Source: Stenotrophomonas maltophilia (GTDB taxonomy: Bacteria > Pseudomonadota > Gammaproteobacteria > Xanthomonadales > Xanthomonadaceae). Taken from it: a stretch of 64,000 nucleotides of DNA. Below the pieces are notes generated by a model. The model saw only the letters and a list, made by a program, of their open reading frames with translations, did not search any database and was not told the origin of the DNA. The stretch covers positions 784,001-848,000 of the forward strand of contig NZ_CP015612.1 of the NCBI RefSeq assembly GCF_002138415.1, given 5' to 3'. Below are positions 1 to 10,772 of the stretch, one piece after another. The position numbers and the translations under genes are program-made. Numbering within the stretch: the first letter of the stretch is position 1; each line of letters starts with the position of its first letter.

Positions 1-1
1 T

Positions 2-1162
2 GCCAGCCTGGCCATTGCCCTGGACCGCCTGGGCCGCGATGTGGGCCTGCTCGAGGCCAGCCCGGCCGGCGAGCTGCCTGCGGTGTTCGATCAGCGCAAT
101 CTCAGTTTCGCCGCGGCCACCGTCAATGCGCTGACCGCGCTGGGGGTGATGCAGAAGCTGGCGATGGCCCCGGGCCCGATCCGGCGCATCCACGTCAGCC
201 GCGCCGGCGATTTCGGCCGTGTGCAGCTGGAAGCAGGCGATTACGACCGGCCGTGGTTCGGCCAGGTGGTGGTCGCCCGCGACTTCGGCCAGGCGCTGGA
301 AGCGCGCCTGCAGGAGCTGCCGCGGCTGCGCCGTTACCGGCCGATGCGGTTCTTGGGCCTGGGCGAGGTGGTCGATGGCTACCGCCAGGTGCGGGTGGCT
401 GACGAGGCCGGCGAACGCGTGCTGCTGGCACGGCTGGTGGTCGGGGCCGATGGCACCAGCAGCGGCGTGCGTGGCGCGCTGGGCATCGAGGTCGACCGCC
501 ATGATTTCCAGCAGACCCTGTTCGTGGCCCGCGTGCGCAGCCAGCGCGCGCCGGATGGCACCGCCTGGGAGCGGTTCACCGATACCGGCCCGACTGCCCT
601 GCTGCCACGTGGCGATCGTCACTTCGGCACCGTGCACGGCGTAGCGCGCGACCAGGCCGATGCGGTGATGGCGCTGGACGATGCGGCCTGGCTGCAACGC
701 CTGCAGAACGCGATCGGCTGGCGTGCCGGCCGCCTGCTCGAGTCCGGCCCGCGCAGCGCCTATCCGCTCATCCAGGTGCTGGCACGCGCGCTGGCCGGTG
801 AACGCACGGTGCTGCTGGGCAATGCCGCGCAGACCATCCATCCATTGGGTGCACAGGGCTTCAACCTGGGCCTGCGCGATGCGCTGACCCTGGCCGAGCT
901 GCTGGAGGATGCGCATGAGGATGCCGGCAGCGATGCGCTGCTGCAGGCCTATGTTGGGCGCCGCGAGGAAGACCGCCGGCAGACGGTGGCGTTCTCCGGT
1001 GGCCTGGCACGCCTGACCAGCAATCCGGCACCGCTGATGCGGCCGCTGCGCAGCCTCGGTCTGGTGGCCGCACAACGCGCCTCGGTGCAGTCGATGCTGG
1101 TCGGTGGTGCGATGGGCTTCCGTGGTGAAGTGCCGCGCCTGTGCCGTGGAGAAGCCGCATGA
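2..1162 (+). CDS. ubiH: 2-octaprenyl-6-methoxyphenol hydroxylase UbiH (5' end missing)
   Basis: FAD-dependent aromatic hydroxylase of ubiquinone biosynthesis. The reading frame is already open at base 2 and its first residues (ASLAIALDRLGRDVGLLEA) continue a Rossmann FAD-binding fold, so the start codon and the GxGxxG motif lie upstream of the window. The later family motifs are present: VGADGTSS in the middle and the FAD-contacting HPLGAQGFNLGLRDA near the C-terminus. The stop overlaps the ATG of the next hydroxylase (ATGA), the ubiH-ubiI (visC) arrangement also found in E. coli. UbiH is preferred to UbiF or UbiI by gene order and the QRNLSF region; these paralogues are close. Confidence 0.9.
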   Translation, partial: ASLAIALDRLGRDVGLLEASPAGELPAVFDQRNLSFAAATVNALTALGVMQKLAMAPGPIRRIHVSRAGDFGRVQLEAGDYDRPWFGQVVVARDFGQALEARLQELPRLRRYRPMRFLGLGEVVDGYRQVRVADEAGERVLLARLVVGADGTSSGVRGALGIEVDRHDFQQTLFVARVRSQRAPDGTAWERFTDTGPTALLPRGDRHFGTVHGVARDQADAVMALDDAAWLQRLQNAIGWRAGRLLESGPRSAYPLIQVLARALAGERTVLLGNAAQTIHPLGAQGFNLGLRDALTLAELLEDAHEDAGSDALLQAYVGRREEDRRQTVAFSGGLARLTSNPAPLMRPLRSLGLVAAQRASVQSMLVGGAMGFRGEVPRLCRGEAA

Positions 1163-2340
1163 GCCGGCGCACGCGCCTGGACGTGGCCATTGTCGGCGGC
1201 GGCGTGGTCGGTGCCGCCTGTGCGCTGGCACTGGCCGATGCCGGTCTGTCGGTAGCGCTGGTGGAGGGCCGTGAACCGGCACCGTGGCAGGCCGCGCAGC
1301 CGGACCTGCGCGTGTTCGCCTTCGCCGCCGACAACGTACAGTTGTTGAACCGCCTGGGTGTGTGGCCGGCCATCGCGCAGGCCCGCGCGTGGCCCTACCG
1401 GCGCATGCAGGTATGGGATGCGGCGGGTGGCGAGGATCTGTTGTTCGACGCTGACCGCTTCGGTCGGCGCGAGCTGGGCTACATCGTCGAAAATGGCCTG
1501 CTGCAGGATCGCCTGTGGTCGGCGCTGCCGGCGGCAGGCGTGCAGCTGCATTGCCCGGCACGGGTGGAAGCGCTGGAGCAGGACGAGGACGGCGTGCGCC
1601 TGCGCCTTGACGACGGTCGTCGCCTGGAAGCGGCGTTGGCGGTGGCCGCCGACGGTGCCGAATCGACCCTGCGCCAGCTGGCCGGGATCGAGGTTGAAAA
1701 GCATGACTACCACCAGCGTGGCGTGGTGGCCTACGTGGACAGCGATCTTCCCAACCAGGCCACGGCCTGGCAGCGTTTCCTGCCGGGCGGTCCACTGGCG
1801 CTGCTGCCGGTGGCCGAGCGCCGCAGCTCCATCGTCTGGACCCTGCCCGAGGATGAAGCGGCTCGCGTGCTGGCGTTGGACGAGGACAGCTTCAACCGCG
1901 AACTGACCCGCGCCTTCGCTGCACGCCTGGGCGAACTGCGTCTGGCCTCGCCGCGTGCGGCGTTCCCGCTGCGCCGCCAGCTGGCCCGTCACTATGTGGC
2001 CGGCCGCGTGCTGGCGCTGGGCGATGCCGCACATGTGGTGCATCCGCTGGCCGGGCAGGGCGTGAACCTGGGGCTGCGCGATGTCGCCGCCCTGCAGCAG
2101 TGGCTGGCGCCGTCCGCCGAGCGTCGGGGCCAGCCGCGGCTGTCGCCGCAGCGCCTGCAGCGCTGGGCGCGCGAACGGCGCAGCGACAACCAGATCGCCG
2201 CCTACAGCTTCGATGCGATCAACCGCCTGTTCTCCAACGACGAGATGCACCTGACCCTGGCCCGTGGACGCGCACTGGGCTGCGTCGGCAAATGGCCGCC
2301 GCTGGTGCAGGCGTTCTGGAAGCGCGCCGCCGGCGTCTGA
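1159..2340 (+). CDS. ubiI: UbiH/UbiF/VisC-family FAD-dependent ubiquinone hydroxylase (UbiI-like)
   Basis: A 393-residue flavoprotein monooxygenase. The N-terminal dinucleotide-binding motif VAIVGGGVVGAACA is complete, followed by the mid-protein ADGAEST motif and the C-terminal GDAAHVVHPLAGQGVNLGLRD FAD/substrate motif. The chosen ATG overlaps the ubiH stop by four bases, implying translational coupling; an upstream GTG at 1141 is in frame but inside ubiH. By position this is the second hydroxylase of the pair (UbiI/VisC, C5 hydroxylation). Which carbon it hydroxylates cannot be read from sequence alone. Confidence 0.88.
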   Translation: MSRRTRLDVAIVGGGVVGAACALALADAGLSVALVEGREPAPWQAAQPDLRVFAFAADNVQLLNRLGVWPAIAQARAWPYRRMQVWDAAGGEDLLFDADRFGRRELGYIVENGLLQDRLWSALPAAGVQLHCPARVEALEQDEDGVRLRLDDGRRLEAALAVAADGAESTLRQLAGIEVEKHDYHQRGVVAYVDSDLPNQATAWQRFLPGGPLALLPVAERRSSIVWTLPEDEAARVLALDEDSFNRELTRAFAARLGELRLASPRAAFPLRRQLARHYVAGRVLALGDAAHVVHPLAGQGVNLGLRDVAALQQWLAPSAERRGQPRLSPQRLQRWARERRSDNQIAAYSFDAINRLFSNDEMHLTLARGRALGCVGKWPPLVQAFWKRAAGV

Positions 2341-2351
2341 CCGGAATACCG

Positions 2352-2393
2352 GTCGCTCTGGCAGGTGCCAACGTCGCTCTGGCAGGTGCCAAC
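2352..2393 (+). repeat. 21-bp perfect tandem duplication beside SMAG palindromes
   Basis: The unit starting GTCGCTCTGGCAGGTGCCAA occurs twice head to tail (2352-2372 and 2373-2393). The second copy runs straight into a palindromic CCAACCTTGGTTGG. The mirror sequence, ending in CTAC, is at 2456-2478. The block therefore looks like a partly duplicated GTAG-type extragenic palindrome just after ubiI. Confidence 0.8.
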
Positions 2394-2455
2394 CTTGGTT
2401 GGCACAAGGCTGGAAATACCCTCGCCTCATCCGGGCCCAGGATGCCTGAGGGATG

Positions 2456-2534
2456 TGCCAACCAAGGTTGGCACCTACCAGAAGCGGGCTCCGCTACCGC
2501 CGTTGATCCAGTAGATCCACGCCATGCGTGGATG
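2456..2534 (+). repeat. SMAG/REP palindromes (GGTTGGCAC type and GTAGATCCACG type)
   Basis: Two different GTAG-family extragenic palindromes occupy the gap after ubiI. The first, at 2456-2478, reads CCAACCAAGGTTGGCACCTAC and carries GTAG on the minus strand. The second, at 2511-2534, reads GTAGATCCACGCCATGCGTG and so on. This family is known in S. maltophilia. The rest of the 211-bp gap shows nothing further. Confidence 0.8.
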
Positions 2535-2551
2535 AAGATCGCGCCGGTGGA

Positions 2552-2947
2552 TCAATCGATCAGCCAACCAGCCAGGTCGGCACGGTCCAGCTTGCCGCGA
2601 CGCTTCACGTCCAACGCATTGAACTCATCGGCCAGTGCCGGATTGGCCTGCGCTTCCTCGCGGCTGATGAAGCCATCGCCGTTCACATCCAGCGCGGCGA
2701 AGTGGATGCGGTACTGGCCGACCACGCTGCTCGGTTCCAGCGAGCGAACGGTGACGTGTGCTTCGCCGGCGGGCTGCGGAATCTCGACGCTGCCGCTGAC
2801 CCGGCCGGCATCCAGCGGCTGCTGGCGGATCGCGCCGCCGGTCGGGCCCAGCGGCTGGCTCTGTGCAGGCGTGTGCGGCAGCTGCTGGGCAATGGCCGGT
2901 GCGGCTGCCAGCACGGTGATCAGCATGGCGAGCGGGTGGTATCGCAT
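2552..2947 (-). CDS. Exported EF-hand domain protein
   Basis: A 131-residue small protein with an N-terminal signal peptide (MRYHPLAMLITVLAAAPAIAQ) and a proline/glutamine-rich stretch. Near the C-terminus is one canonical EF-hand loop, DVNGDGFISREE, with all calcium ligands. A second, degenerate loop (DVKRRGKLDRAD) follows about 25 residues later. Probably a periplasmic calcium-binding protein of unknown role. The ATG at 2947 is chosen because AGGAAGGG lies just upstream; the frame is open ten codons further but without a ribosome site. A SMAG palindrome lies immediately upstream. Confidence 0.75.
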   Translation of the reverse strand: MRYHPLAMLITVLAAAPAIAQQLPHTPAQSQPLGPTGGAIRQQPLDAGRVSGSVEIPQPAGEAHVTVRSLEPSSVVGQYRIHFAALDVNGDGFISREEAQANPALADEFNALDVKRRGKLDRADLAGWLID

Positions 2948-2961
2948 GGTTCCCTTCCTCG

Positions 2962-2987
2962 GTAGCGCCGGGCTCATGCCCGGCGGG
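2962..2987 (+). repeat. SMAG/REP palindrome (GTAGCGCCGGGC type)
   Basis: GTAGCGCCGGGCTCATGCCC plus CGGCGG between the EF-hand gene and rlmM. It forms a short GC-rich hairpin of the GTAG family. Confidence 0.7.
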
Positions 2988-2995
2988 CGTGTTCC

Positions 2996-4063
2996 TCAGC
3001 GCAGCGGCGAGGCCAGTACCGTGATCTCCTCACGGTCGTGATAGAGCTGCTTGGCGCGTACCACCAGCGGCTTGCCGGCCTGGTCCTGGAACAGGTCCAG
3101 GCACAAGCGGGTTTCGTCCCAGCGCTTCTTCATCGGCAGCTTCAGGTTGAAGATGGCGTGCCTGCACCAGCCTTCGCGGAACCAGGTAGCCATGCGTTCG
3201 GCCACGCGTCTCGGCTGCTCGACCATGTCGCAGACCATCCAGTCCAGCGGCTGTTCCGGGTGCCAGTGGAAGCCATCGGCGCGCAGGTGCTCGACCAGGC
3301 CGGTGTCCAGCACGTGCTGACGCAGCGGGCCGTTGTCGATGCTCAGTACGTGCATGTGCTGGCGCGTCAGTACCCAGGTCCAGCCGCCCGGTGCGGCGCC
3401 GAGGTCGGCCGCGCGCATGCCCGGCCTGGCCAGCGTCTCGCGCTCTTCCGGCGTCAGCAGGGTCAGCAACGCTTCGTCCAGCTTCAGCGCCGAACGCGAA
3501 GGTGCTTCGGGCAGCAGCTTCAGGCGTGGGATGCCCAGTGCCCACGGCGCGCTGTCGGCCGGGTCGGCCACGCAGACGAAGGCGTGGGTGCCGTCGACAA
3601 ACACCACGTGCAGGCGCGGCAGGCGATTGTTCGGCTTGTCGCTGAGCTTTCCGGCCTTGCGCAGCGCCGGGCGCAGTGCATTGCCGAAGGCACGGGCCAG
3701 CCCGGACAGCGGCTTGCCGGCGTCCGAATCGGGATGTTCCACCCACAGGTCGCCGAAGCGCGGCGCATCGGCCAGCACCTCCAGCATCGGGGTGATCCGG
3801 TCGGCCGGATCGAGCTGCGGCAGCTCGGCCAGCACCACCAGCTTCTGCCGCGCGAAGATCAGTTCGCGCCAGCGCAGGCGCGGCGCCAGTGCCGCGGCTT
3901 CGTCGCACATGAAAAGCACATAGCCATCATTGCGCTGGGTGCGCGCATAACCGGCGAAACCGGCTTCACCTGCGCGGAACTGCAGTTCGCCGGCCAGCTC
4001 GGGCTCGAAGCCCTGCCGGCACAGGCACAGCAGGCCGATGCCGGCCTCAGTAACGGGCGCCAT
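2996..4063 (-). CDS. rlmM: 23S rRNA (cytidine-2498-2'-O)-methyltransferase RlmM
   Basis: A 355-residue SAM-dependent methyltransferase that modifies C2498 of 23S rRNA. An N-terminal THUMP-like region is followed by a Rossmann methyltransferase domain with the SAM motif ADLGAAPGGWTWVL and the later VCDMVEQPRRV. The ATG at 4063 is preferred because GGGGA lies 7 nt upstream; an in-frame ATG at 4075 is also possible. The start overlaps the end of the downstream-lying deaminase gene by 17 nt, so the two are probably co-transcribed. Confidence 0.9.
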   Translation of the reverse strand: MAPVTEAGIGLLCLCRQGFEPELAGELQFRAGEAGFAGYARTQRNDGYVLFMCDEAAALAPRLRWRELIFARQKLVVLAELPQLDPADRITPMLEVLADAPRFGDLWVEHPDSDAGKPLSGLARAFGNALRPALRKAGKLSDKPNNRLPRLHVVFVDGTHAFVCVADPADSAPWALGIPRLKLLPEAPSRSALKLDEALLTLLTPEERETLARPGMRAADLGAAPGGWTWVLTRQHMHVLSIDNGPLRQHVLDTGLVEHLRADGFHWHPEQPLDWMVCDMVEQPRRVAERMATWFREGWCRHAIFNLKLPMKKRWDETRLCLDLFQDQAGKPLVVRAKQLYHDREEITVLASPLR

Positions 4064-4607
4064 CGTTTTCCCCATAGGCACGCAGCACGCTGCGCGCGGC
4101 GTCGCGGTTCAGGCCCTGCACCACTTCGATGCCGCGCTTGTTGAGTTCACCCACCCAGTCGGCCGGCAGCGGGCCTTCATCGAACGGGGTCAGCTCTTCG
4201 ACGTCGGCCGAGTTGGCACCGATCAGCAGGCGGTCGATGCCGGCCCACACGGTGGCGCCGTAGCACTGGCAGCACGGCTGCGAACTGGTGGCCAGGGTGA
4301 CCGGCGACAGCACCGCGTTCAGGCGCGGGGTCTGCAGGCGCTGCTGGGCCAGCATGTAGGCCATGTTCTCGGCGTGCGCCAGCGAGGTCGCGTGCGGCAT
4401 CACCCGGTTCACGCCGGCGGCGATGACCTTGTCATCCGGGCCGAACACCACCGCGCCGAACGGGCCGCCACTGGCGTGCTCGACGTTCAGCCGCGACAGC
4501 TCGATCGCCAGCGCGACCTTGGCCTCATCGCCCGGATATCGACGATCCAGGTCGATCTGGTCGTGGATCCAGGCGGGAAGGGTCAGGTGGACTTGCGCGT
4601 ACAGCAT
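4047..4607 (-). CDS. Zinc-dependent nucleoside/guanine deaminase family protein
   Basis: A 186-residue cytidine/deoxycytidylate-deaminase-fold protein. The zinc site is visible: HAEN (the Glu is the proton shuttle) and PCCQC, the PCxxC motif with two cysteine ligands, and GGPFGAVV forms the substrate loop. The family includes guanine deaminase and TadA-like enzymes. Length and the long C-terminal extension fit the guanine-deaminase-like branch rather than TadA, but the substrate is uncertain. Its 3' end overlaps the start of rlmM. Confidence 0.75.
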   Translation of the reverse strand: MLYAQVHLTLPAWIHDQIDLDRRYPGDEAKVALAIELSRLNVEHASGGPFGAVVFGPDDKVIAAGVNRVMPHATSLAHAENMAYMLAQQRLQTPRLNAVLSPVTLATSSQPCCQCYGATVWAGIDRLLIGANSADVEELTPFDEGPLPADWVGELNKRGIEVVQGLNRDAARSVLRAYGENDGARY

Positions 4608-4705
4608 CGCGGGGGTGCCTCGTAGTGGGATGGAAGAAAGTGCGGTTGCTTGGGAAACCGGCGCGCAGTGTAGCTGCACCGGCCTGTATCGGGTGTGGCG
4701 GCGGG

Positions 4706-5428
4706 TCAGCCCGGCGAGCCGGTGCGGATCACTACGTACTGCTTGCGGAATTCCAGCCCGGCCTGCGGCCAGCTGGCCGCGTAGGCGCGCAGCAGGGGCA
4801 GGGCGGCGGCAAAGTCGTGGCCGTTGACCCGGCAATCGGCCTCGCACAGGCCGTCGGCATCGCGCGAGGCGAACAGGCGGATGGCGAGGAACTGGCGGGC
4901 TTTCAGCAGCGCGTCGAAGGCCTCCATGCTGCGGGTGAACAGGCAGCACGGGCAGGAACCATGGTCGTCCTCGCTGCAGGTGGAGGCATCCACCTCCTGT
5001 GCGCGGTAGTGCGCCAGCGGCCCAAGCACCACGGTGCGCTCGTGTTCCTCGCCATTGTCACCGGCCGGATAGGTCAGGCCCATCATCGGCAGGCCCTGTG
5101 CGTCTTGGGCGCCGATCGCGGTCTGCAGGGTCGCCAGGTCTACCCGCACCCAGGCCTGGAAGCCGGACAGCAGCGACGCCTGTTCGTCGGCACCGTTGGC
5201 GTGCTGGTACTCGAACAGGCCATCGGCGAACAGCAGCGGATGCTGGCTCTCGATGACGGTAGAGGTCTGCCAGCCGCCGTTGTCGCGCGCGTGCGCGGCC
5301 ATCGCATGCGGGGTCAGGCGCAGGCCGCTGTCCAGCAGCAGCGCGTCACCGTCGACGTGGCTGGCGATGCCGGCGTCCTGCAGGACCTGCTGCAGCAGCG
5401 GGAGGAGGGCGGCGGAAGTCGTGGTCAT
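4706..5428 (-). CDS. Conserved hypothetical protein (DUF6348-like)
   Basis: A 240-residue soluble protein without signal peptide or membrane segment. A cysteine-rich stretch, CSEDDHGSCPCC, at about residue 150 is followed by LFTRSMEAFDALL. The pattern resembles the DUF6348 family, an assignment from memory. The cysteines could bind metal, but no function is known. It stands alone between two small genes on the same strand. Confidence 0.6.
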   Translation of the reverse strand: MTTTSAALLPLLQQVLQDAGIASHVDGDALLLDSGLRLTPHAMAAHARDNGGWQTSTVIESQHPLLFADGLFEYQHANGADEQASLLSGFQAWVRVDLATLQTAIGAQDAQGLPMMGLTYPAGDNGEEHERTVVLGPLAHYRAQEVDASTCSEDDHGSCPCCLFTRSMEAFDALLKARQFLAIRLFASRDADGLCEADCRVNGHDFAAALPLLRAYAASWPQAGLEFRKQYVVIRTGSPG

Positions 5429-5478
5429 GTCAGGCCTGTGGATGGATGGGGTGGAACATCCAGGCAGGGCCTGGGGAT

Positions 5479-6132
5479 CTAGCGGTCGAGTGCGTCGAGT
5501 TCGGCGCGATATCGCTGCGCGTCGGGCTGCTGCTGCGGATCGTTGCCGTGGTCGCGCAGCCAGGTTTCCAGCTCGCGGCGATAGTCCGCGCGGAAATCGG
5601 CATTGCCCGGGCTGAAGTGCAGCTTGCGCGCCGCCACTTCCACCCGCTCGCGCGCGCTGGCCCGGGCCTGGGCGACGCCGTGCGGGGATTCATTGGTGAG
5701 GATGACGAAGTTGCGTGGGAAGCCCGGCGTGTACTTGACCACGAACGGCTGGTCGCGCGCCGGGATACGGATGGCGTTTTCCAGCGGCCACAGCGAAGCG
5801 GTGTTGGTGTGGAACACCACGTCCACGTCGCGGCCCTCGGCGGTACGCAGCACCCCTTCGTAGCGCCAGATGTACTGTTCGTTGAGCGTGGAGCTGGTTC
5901 GCTCGGCCTTGACGATCACCGCTTCACCACGCTCGCCCACCACGTTGAGGAAGGTGGCGTTGAGGAAGTGGCCGAGGAACATGTTGAGCATCGCCAGCGG
6001 GAACACCACGATGGCGTAGCCCGGAAAGCGCCGCCACCACGAGACCAGCCCGGCCAGCACCATCGCTGCAAAGAACGTCAGCAGCGGATGCTGCGAGATG
6101 AACCAGAACAGGACGGACAGGGCGGTAATCAT
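5479..6132 (-). CDS. Conserved hypothetical membrane-anchored protein
   Basis: A 217-residue protein with two hydrophobic segments in the first 60 residues (around ISQHPLLTFFAAMVLAGLV and YAIVVFPLAMLNMFLGHF). A soluble, probably periplasmic domain and a charged C-terminal tail follow. I recognise no catalytic motif. It follows glnS on the same strand after 43 bp that contain a strong hairpin. Confidence 0.6.
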   Translation of the reverse strand: MITALSVLFWFISQHPLLTFFAAMVLAGLVSWWRRFPGYAIVVFPLAMLNMFLGHFLNATFLNVVGERGEAVIVKAERTSSTLNEQYIWRYEGVLRTAEGRDVDVVFHTNTASLWPLENAIRIPARDQPFVVKYTPGFPRNFVILTNESPHGVAQARASARERVEVAARKLHFSPGNADFRADYRRELETWLRDHGNDPQQQPDAQRYRAELDALDR

Positions 6133-6144
6133 CGTCGGGGGCGT

Positions 6145-6167
6145 GCGGGCGCCATGCTGGCGCCCGC
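6145..6167 (-). terminator. Hairpin between glnS and the downstream gene
   Basis: A perfect 9-bp stem (GCGGGCGCC / GGCGCCCGC) with loop ATGCT lies 9 nt beyond the glnS stop. There is no U-tract, so it may be a REP-like 3' stabiliser rather than a true terminator. Confidence 0.45.
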
Positions 6168-6175
6168 GCAGGTCC

Positions 6176-7924
<1,749 letters not shown>

Positions 7925-8000
7925 GAGTCGGCGAAGAGAAAGGCAGAAAGACCAACAGTTTAGCGCGTAAGGGGCAGGGTTGCCCGGCGGGGTGTGGGAA

Positions 8001-8064
8001 TGCCGGCCAGCGGCCGGCGGAATGTGGATCGACGCAGATGGGTAGTGCCGGCCGCTGGCCGGCA
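8001..8064 (+). repeat. Inverted pair of SMAG/REP palindromes
   Basis: TGCCGGCCAGCGGCCGGC at 8001 and GTAGTGCCGGCCGCTGGCCG at 8042 face each other in the divergent gap between glnS and the DUF2007 gene. The pair can fold into a larger cruciform. It is the commonest repeat type in this window. Confidence 0.85.
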
Positions 8065-8139
8065 GAACGGTCATGCGCCGTCACCACCACCATTCAGCCC
8101 TCGGGCGTATGCTGGAGTCCTGTCCCACGGAGCCGCCGC

Positions 8140-8403
8140 ATGCACATCGTGTACAAGGCCGACAACCTGTTCGACGCCCATCTGGTCAAGCACGCGCTGG
8201 AGGACGCCGGCATCCCGGCCTTCGTGTTCGGCGAGTCGTTGCTGGGCGGCATGGGCGAGCTGCCGCTGTTCGGCGTGCTGCGGGTGGGCATCCCTGATGC
8301 GGCGCGCCCGCAGGCCGAGGACATCGTGGCGGCGCTGGACTTGGGCCACGTGCCGGACGCCCCCATTTCAGATGCAGACGACATAGCCGGTCTTCCGGCG
8401 TAG
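8140..8403 (+). CDS. DUF2007-family small protein
   Basis: An 87-residue protein (MHIVYKADNLFDAHLVKHAL...) matching the DUF2007 fold, a GlnB-like small domain annotated as putative signal-transducing protein. It has the family's pattern of an N-terminal strand-helix reading position and source of a ligand, then GVLRVGIPDA. The ATG at 8140 has GGAG eight bases upstream. It lies 9 bp before msrA and is probably co-transcribed with it. Confidence 0.7.
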   Translation: MHIVYKADNLFDAHLVKHALEDAGIPAFVFGESLLGGMGELPLFGVLRVGIPDAARPQAEDIVAALDLGHVPDAPISDADDIAGLPA

Positions 8404-8412
8404 GAGCGCATC

Positions 8413-9099
<687 letters not shown>

Positions 9100-9179
9100 C
9101 GCGCGGTGGTCCGCCTGCGGCGGGCAACGTCAACATCAAGAGCTGAAAGGCCAAAGCGGCTCTGGGCTGCTGCGGGTTG

Positions 9180-9283
9180 GGTGGGGCGGTGTGGGTGGGC
9201 AGGACACGCCGTAAACCCGTCCCTGGGGGCTCGATGGCGCCATCCATGGCGCCAACGGTCCTGCCCACCCACACCGCCCCACC
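9180..9283 (+). repeat. Nested palindromic element, copy 1 (forward)
   Basis: Outer arms 9180-9205 and 9258-9283 are perfectly complementary over 26 bp. The 52-nt loop starts ACGCCGTAAACCCGTCCCTG and contains an inner 9-bp hairpin, TGGCGCCAT-CC-ATGGCGCCA. Copy 2 at 9576 is the same element inverted; copies 3 and 4 are near 38.3-38.7 kb. Outer and inner arms differ between copies yet stay self-complementary. Confidence 0.85.
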
Positions 9284-9350
9284 TCCGACAGTTTCCCGGT
9301 GACGGTGGGCAAGAGCATTGGGTTACTGACGAACTGTTGGAAAACAAAAA

Positions 9351-9372
9351 GGACGCGGCCTTCGCCGCGTCC
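9351..9372. terminator. Bidirectional intrinsic terminator between msrA and tal
   Basis: The stem GGACGCGGC / GCCGCGTCC (9 bp, loop CTTC) is preceded by AAAACAAAAA and followed by TTCTTGTTT. It therefore has a U-tract in both directions, the better one for transcripts arriving from tal on the minus strand. Apart from the two palindromic elements, this hairpin and a SMAG copy, I see nothing in the 666-bp gap 9100-9765. Confidence 0.75.
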
Positions 9373-9575
9373 TTCTTGTTTGGTCCTGCAGTGCTTTCCG
9401 TAGAGCGGAAGGCAGCGGCAGGAGCCGCTGCCAACGTCGCTTGCGACGGCCCGGAGGGTGCCGGTCAGGACGACCGGCATAGCCATGCTCGGCTGCGAGC
9501 AAGCGAAGCGCGCGACCCGCTGTTGCTCTTCTTTCTTTCTTCCGTGGCGGGCGGCCACCGGAAACTGTCAGAGGG

Positions 9576-9673
9576 CGGGCGGGTTGGGTTCGCGGGAGTG
9601 TCCGCGGCATGGATGCCGCGGCCAAGCCTCCAGGGACGGATTCACGGCGTCTCCCGCGAACCCAACCCGCCCG
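9576..9673 (-). repeat. Nested palindromic element, copy 2 (inverted)
   Basis: Outer arms 9576-9598 and 9651-9673 pair over 23 bp. The loop, read on the minus strand, starts ACGCCGTGAATCCGTCCCTG and holds the inner hairpin CCGCGGCAT-CC-ATGCCGCGG. The loop is 52 nt, as in copy 1, but both stems have different sequences. Confidence 0.85.
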
Positions 9674-9700
9674 ACCCAGCGCGGCTTTTGCTTTAGCAGT

Positions 9701-9723
9701 CAGTCGAGCAAGCTCGACTCTAC
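9701..9723 (-). repeat. SMAG/REP palindrome (GTCGAGC type)
   Basis: On the minus strand GTAGAGTCGAGCTTGCTCGA and so on, 43 bp beyond the tal stop. Confidence 0.7.
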
Positions 9724-9765
9724 AAATCGATCCGCCACGAGGGGCTCAGCCGTTGGCCGAAATCC

Positions 9766-10722
9766 TCACAGTGCCGAGCGAATGCGCTCGCGCAGCGCCT
9801 GCAGATCCTTGGCAAACGCATCGATACCGGTCGCCAGCTTCTCGGTCGCCATCGGATCGGCCGCCAGATCCGCCGCGAACTTCGCCGCATCGATCGGGGT
9901 CACCGCCGCGCCATCGGCCGCACCGGCCACCAGCTTGCGCGGCAGCTCGCCGTGGTCGGCGTCCAGCTTTTCCAGCAGGTCCGGCGAAATCGTCAGGCGG
10001 TCGCAGCCGGCCAGCGCTTCGATCTGCGCGGTCGAACGGAACGAGGCGCCCATCACCACCGTCGGCGAACCGCGGCGCTTGAATTCGGCATACACGCCAC
10101 GCACGAACTTCACGCCCGGGTCTTCGTCGATGGTGGCCGGGGTCTGGCCGTTGGCCACGTACCAGTCCAGGATGCGGCCGACGAACGGCGAGATCAGGAA
10201 CGCACCGGCTTCGCTGCAGGCCAGCGCCTGGGTCGGGTTGAAGATCAGGGTCAGGTTGCAGTCAATGCCCTCGGCCTGCAGCACGCGCGCCGCTTCCACG
10301 CCTTCCCAGGTCGCGGCGATCTTGATCAGGATCTTCTCGCGCGGCACGCCGGCATCGGCGTACATCTGGATGAACTGGCGGGCCTTGGCCACGGTGGCGG
10401 CGGTGTCGTGGGCCTGGTCGGCGTCCACTTCGGTGGACACGCGGCCCGGCACCAGCGTGCTCAGCAGCGCGCCGACGCCGATGGTCAGGCGGTCGGCCAC
10501 GGCGTGCACCACGGCTTCGCGGTCGCCCGTCTGCTGGCGGCCCCAGGCCAGTTCGCGTTCGATCAGCCCGGCGTACACCGGCAGGTCCAGCGCCTTCTTC
10601 ACCAGGGTCGGGTTGGTGGTGCAGTCCACCGGCTGCAGGCGCTTGATCGCCTCGTAGTCACCGGTATCGGCAACGACCACGGACAGTTCGCGCAGCTGGG
10701 ACAGTTTGGACGGGGTACTCAT
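9766..10722 (-). CDS. tal: Transaldolase
   Basis: A 318-residue TalB-type transaldolase of the non-oxidative pentose phosphate pathway, transferring dihydroxyacetone units between sugar phosphates. Visible motifs are DCTTNPTLV near residue 35, the Schiff-base lysine region [13 protein letters not shown], and CNLTLIF. Length matches E. coli TalB. It is followed on the same strand by a strong terminator. Confidence 0.96.
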   Translation of the reverse strand: MSTPSKLSQLRELSVVVADTGDYEAIKRLQPVDCTTNPTLVKKALDLPVYAGLIERELAWGRQQTGDREAVVHAVADRLTIGVGALLSTLVPGRVSTEVDADQAHDTAATVAKARQFIQMYADAGVPREKILIKIAATWEGVEAARVLQAEGIDCNLTLIFNPTQALACSEAGAFLISPFVGRILDWYVANGQTPATIDEDPGVKFVRGVYAEFKRRGSPTVVMGASFRSTAQIEALAGCDRLTISPDLLEKLDADHGELPRKLVAGAADGAAVTPIDAAKFAADLAADPMATEKLATGIDAFAKDLQALRERIRSAL

Positions 10723-10772
10723 TACGGCTCCTGGTGCAGGGGGATCGAATCGCGCGCGGTGCGCAGCGGTAA

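Noticed and set aside
949-2430. Long open frame on the minus strand across ubiI
   Set aside because: It lies wholly antisense to a well-conserved gene; the high GC content leaves few stops in opposite frames. Its translation is rich in Arg, His and Gln and has no recognisable domain. The same holds for long frames antisense to ahpF, the DUF1631 gene and the TonB receptor.
9100-9765. Small protein genes in the msrA-tal gap
   Set aside because: Several frames are open, but they run through the nested palindromes and repeat in both strands with Arg/Pro-rich translations; no ribosome site fits.
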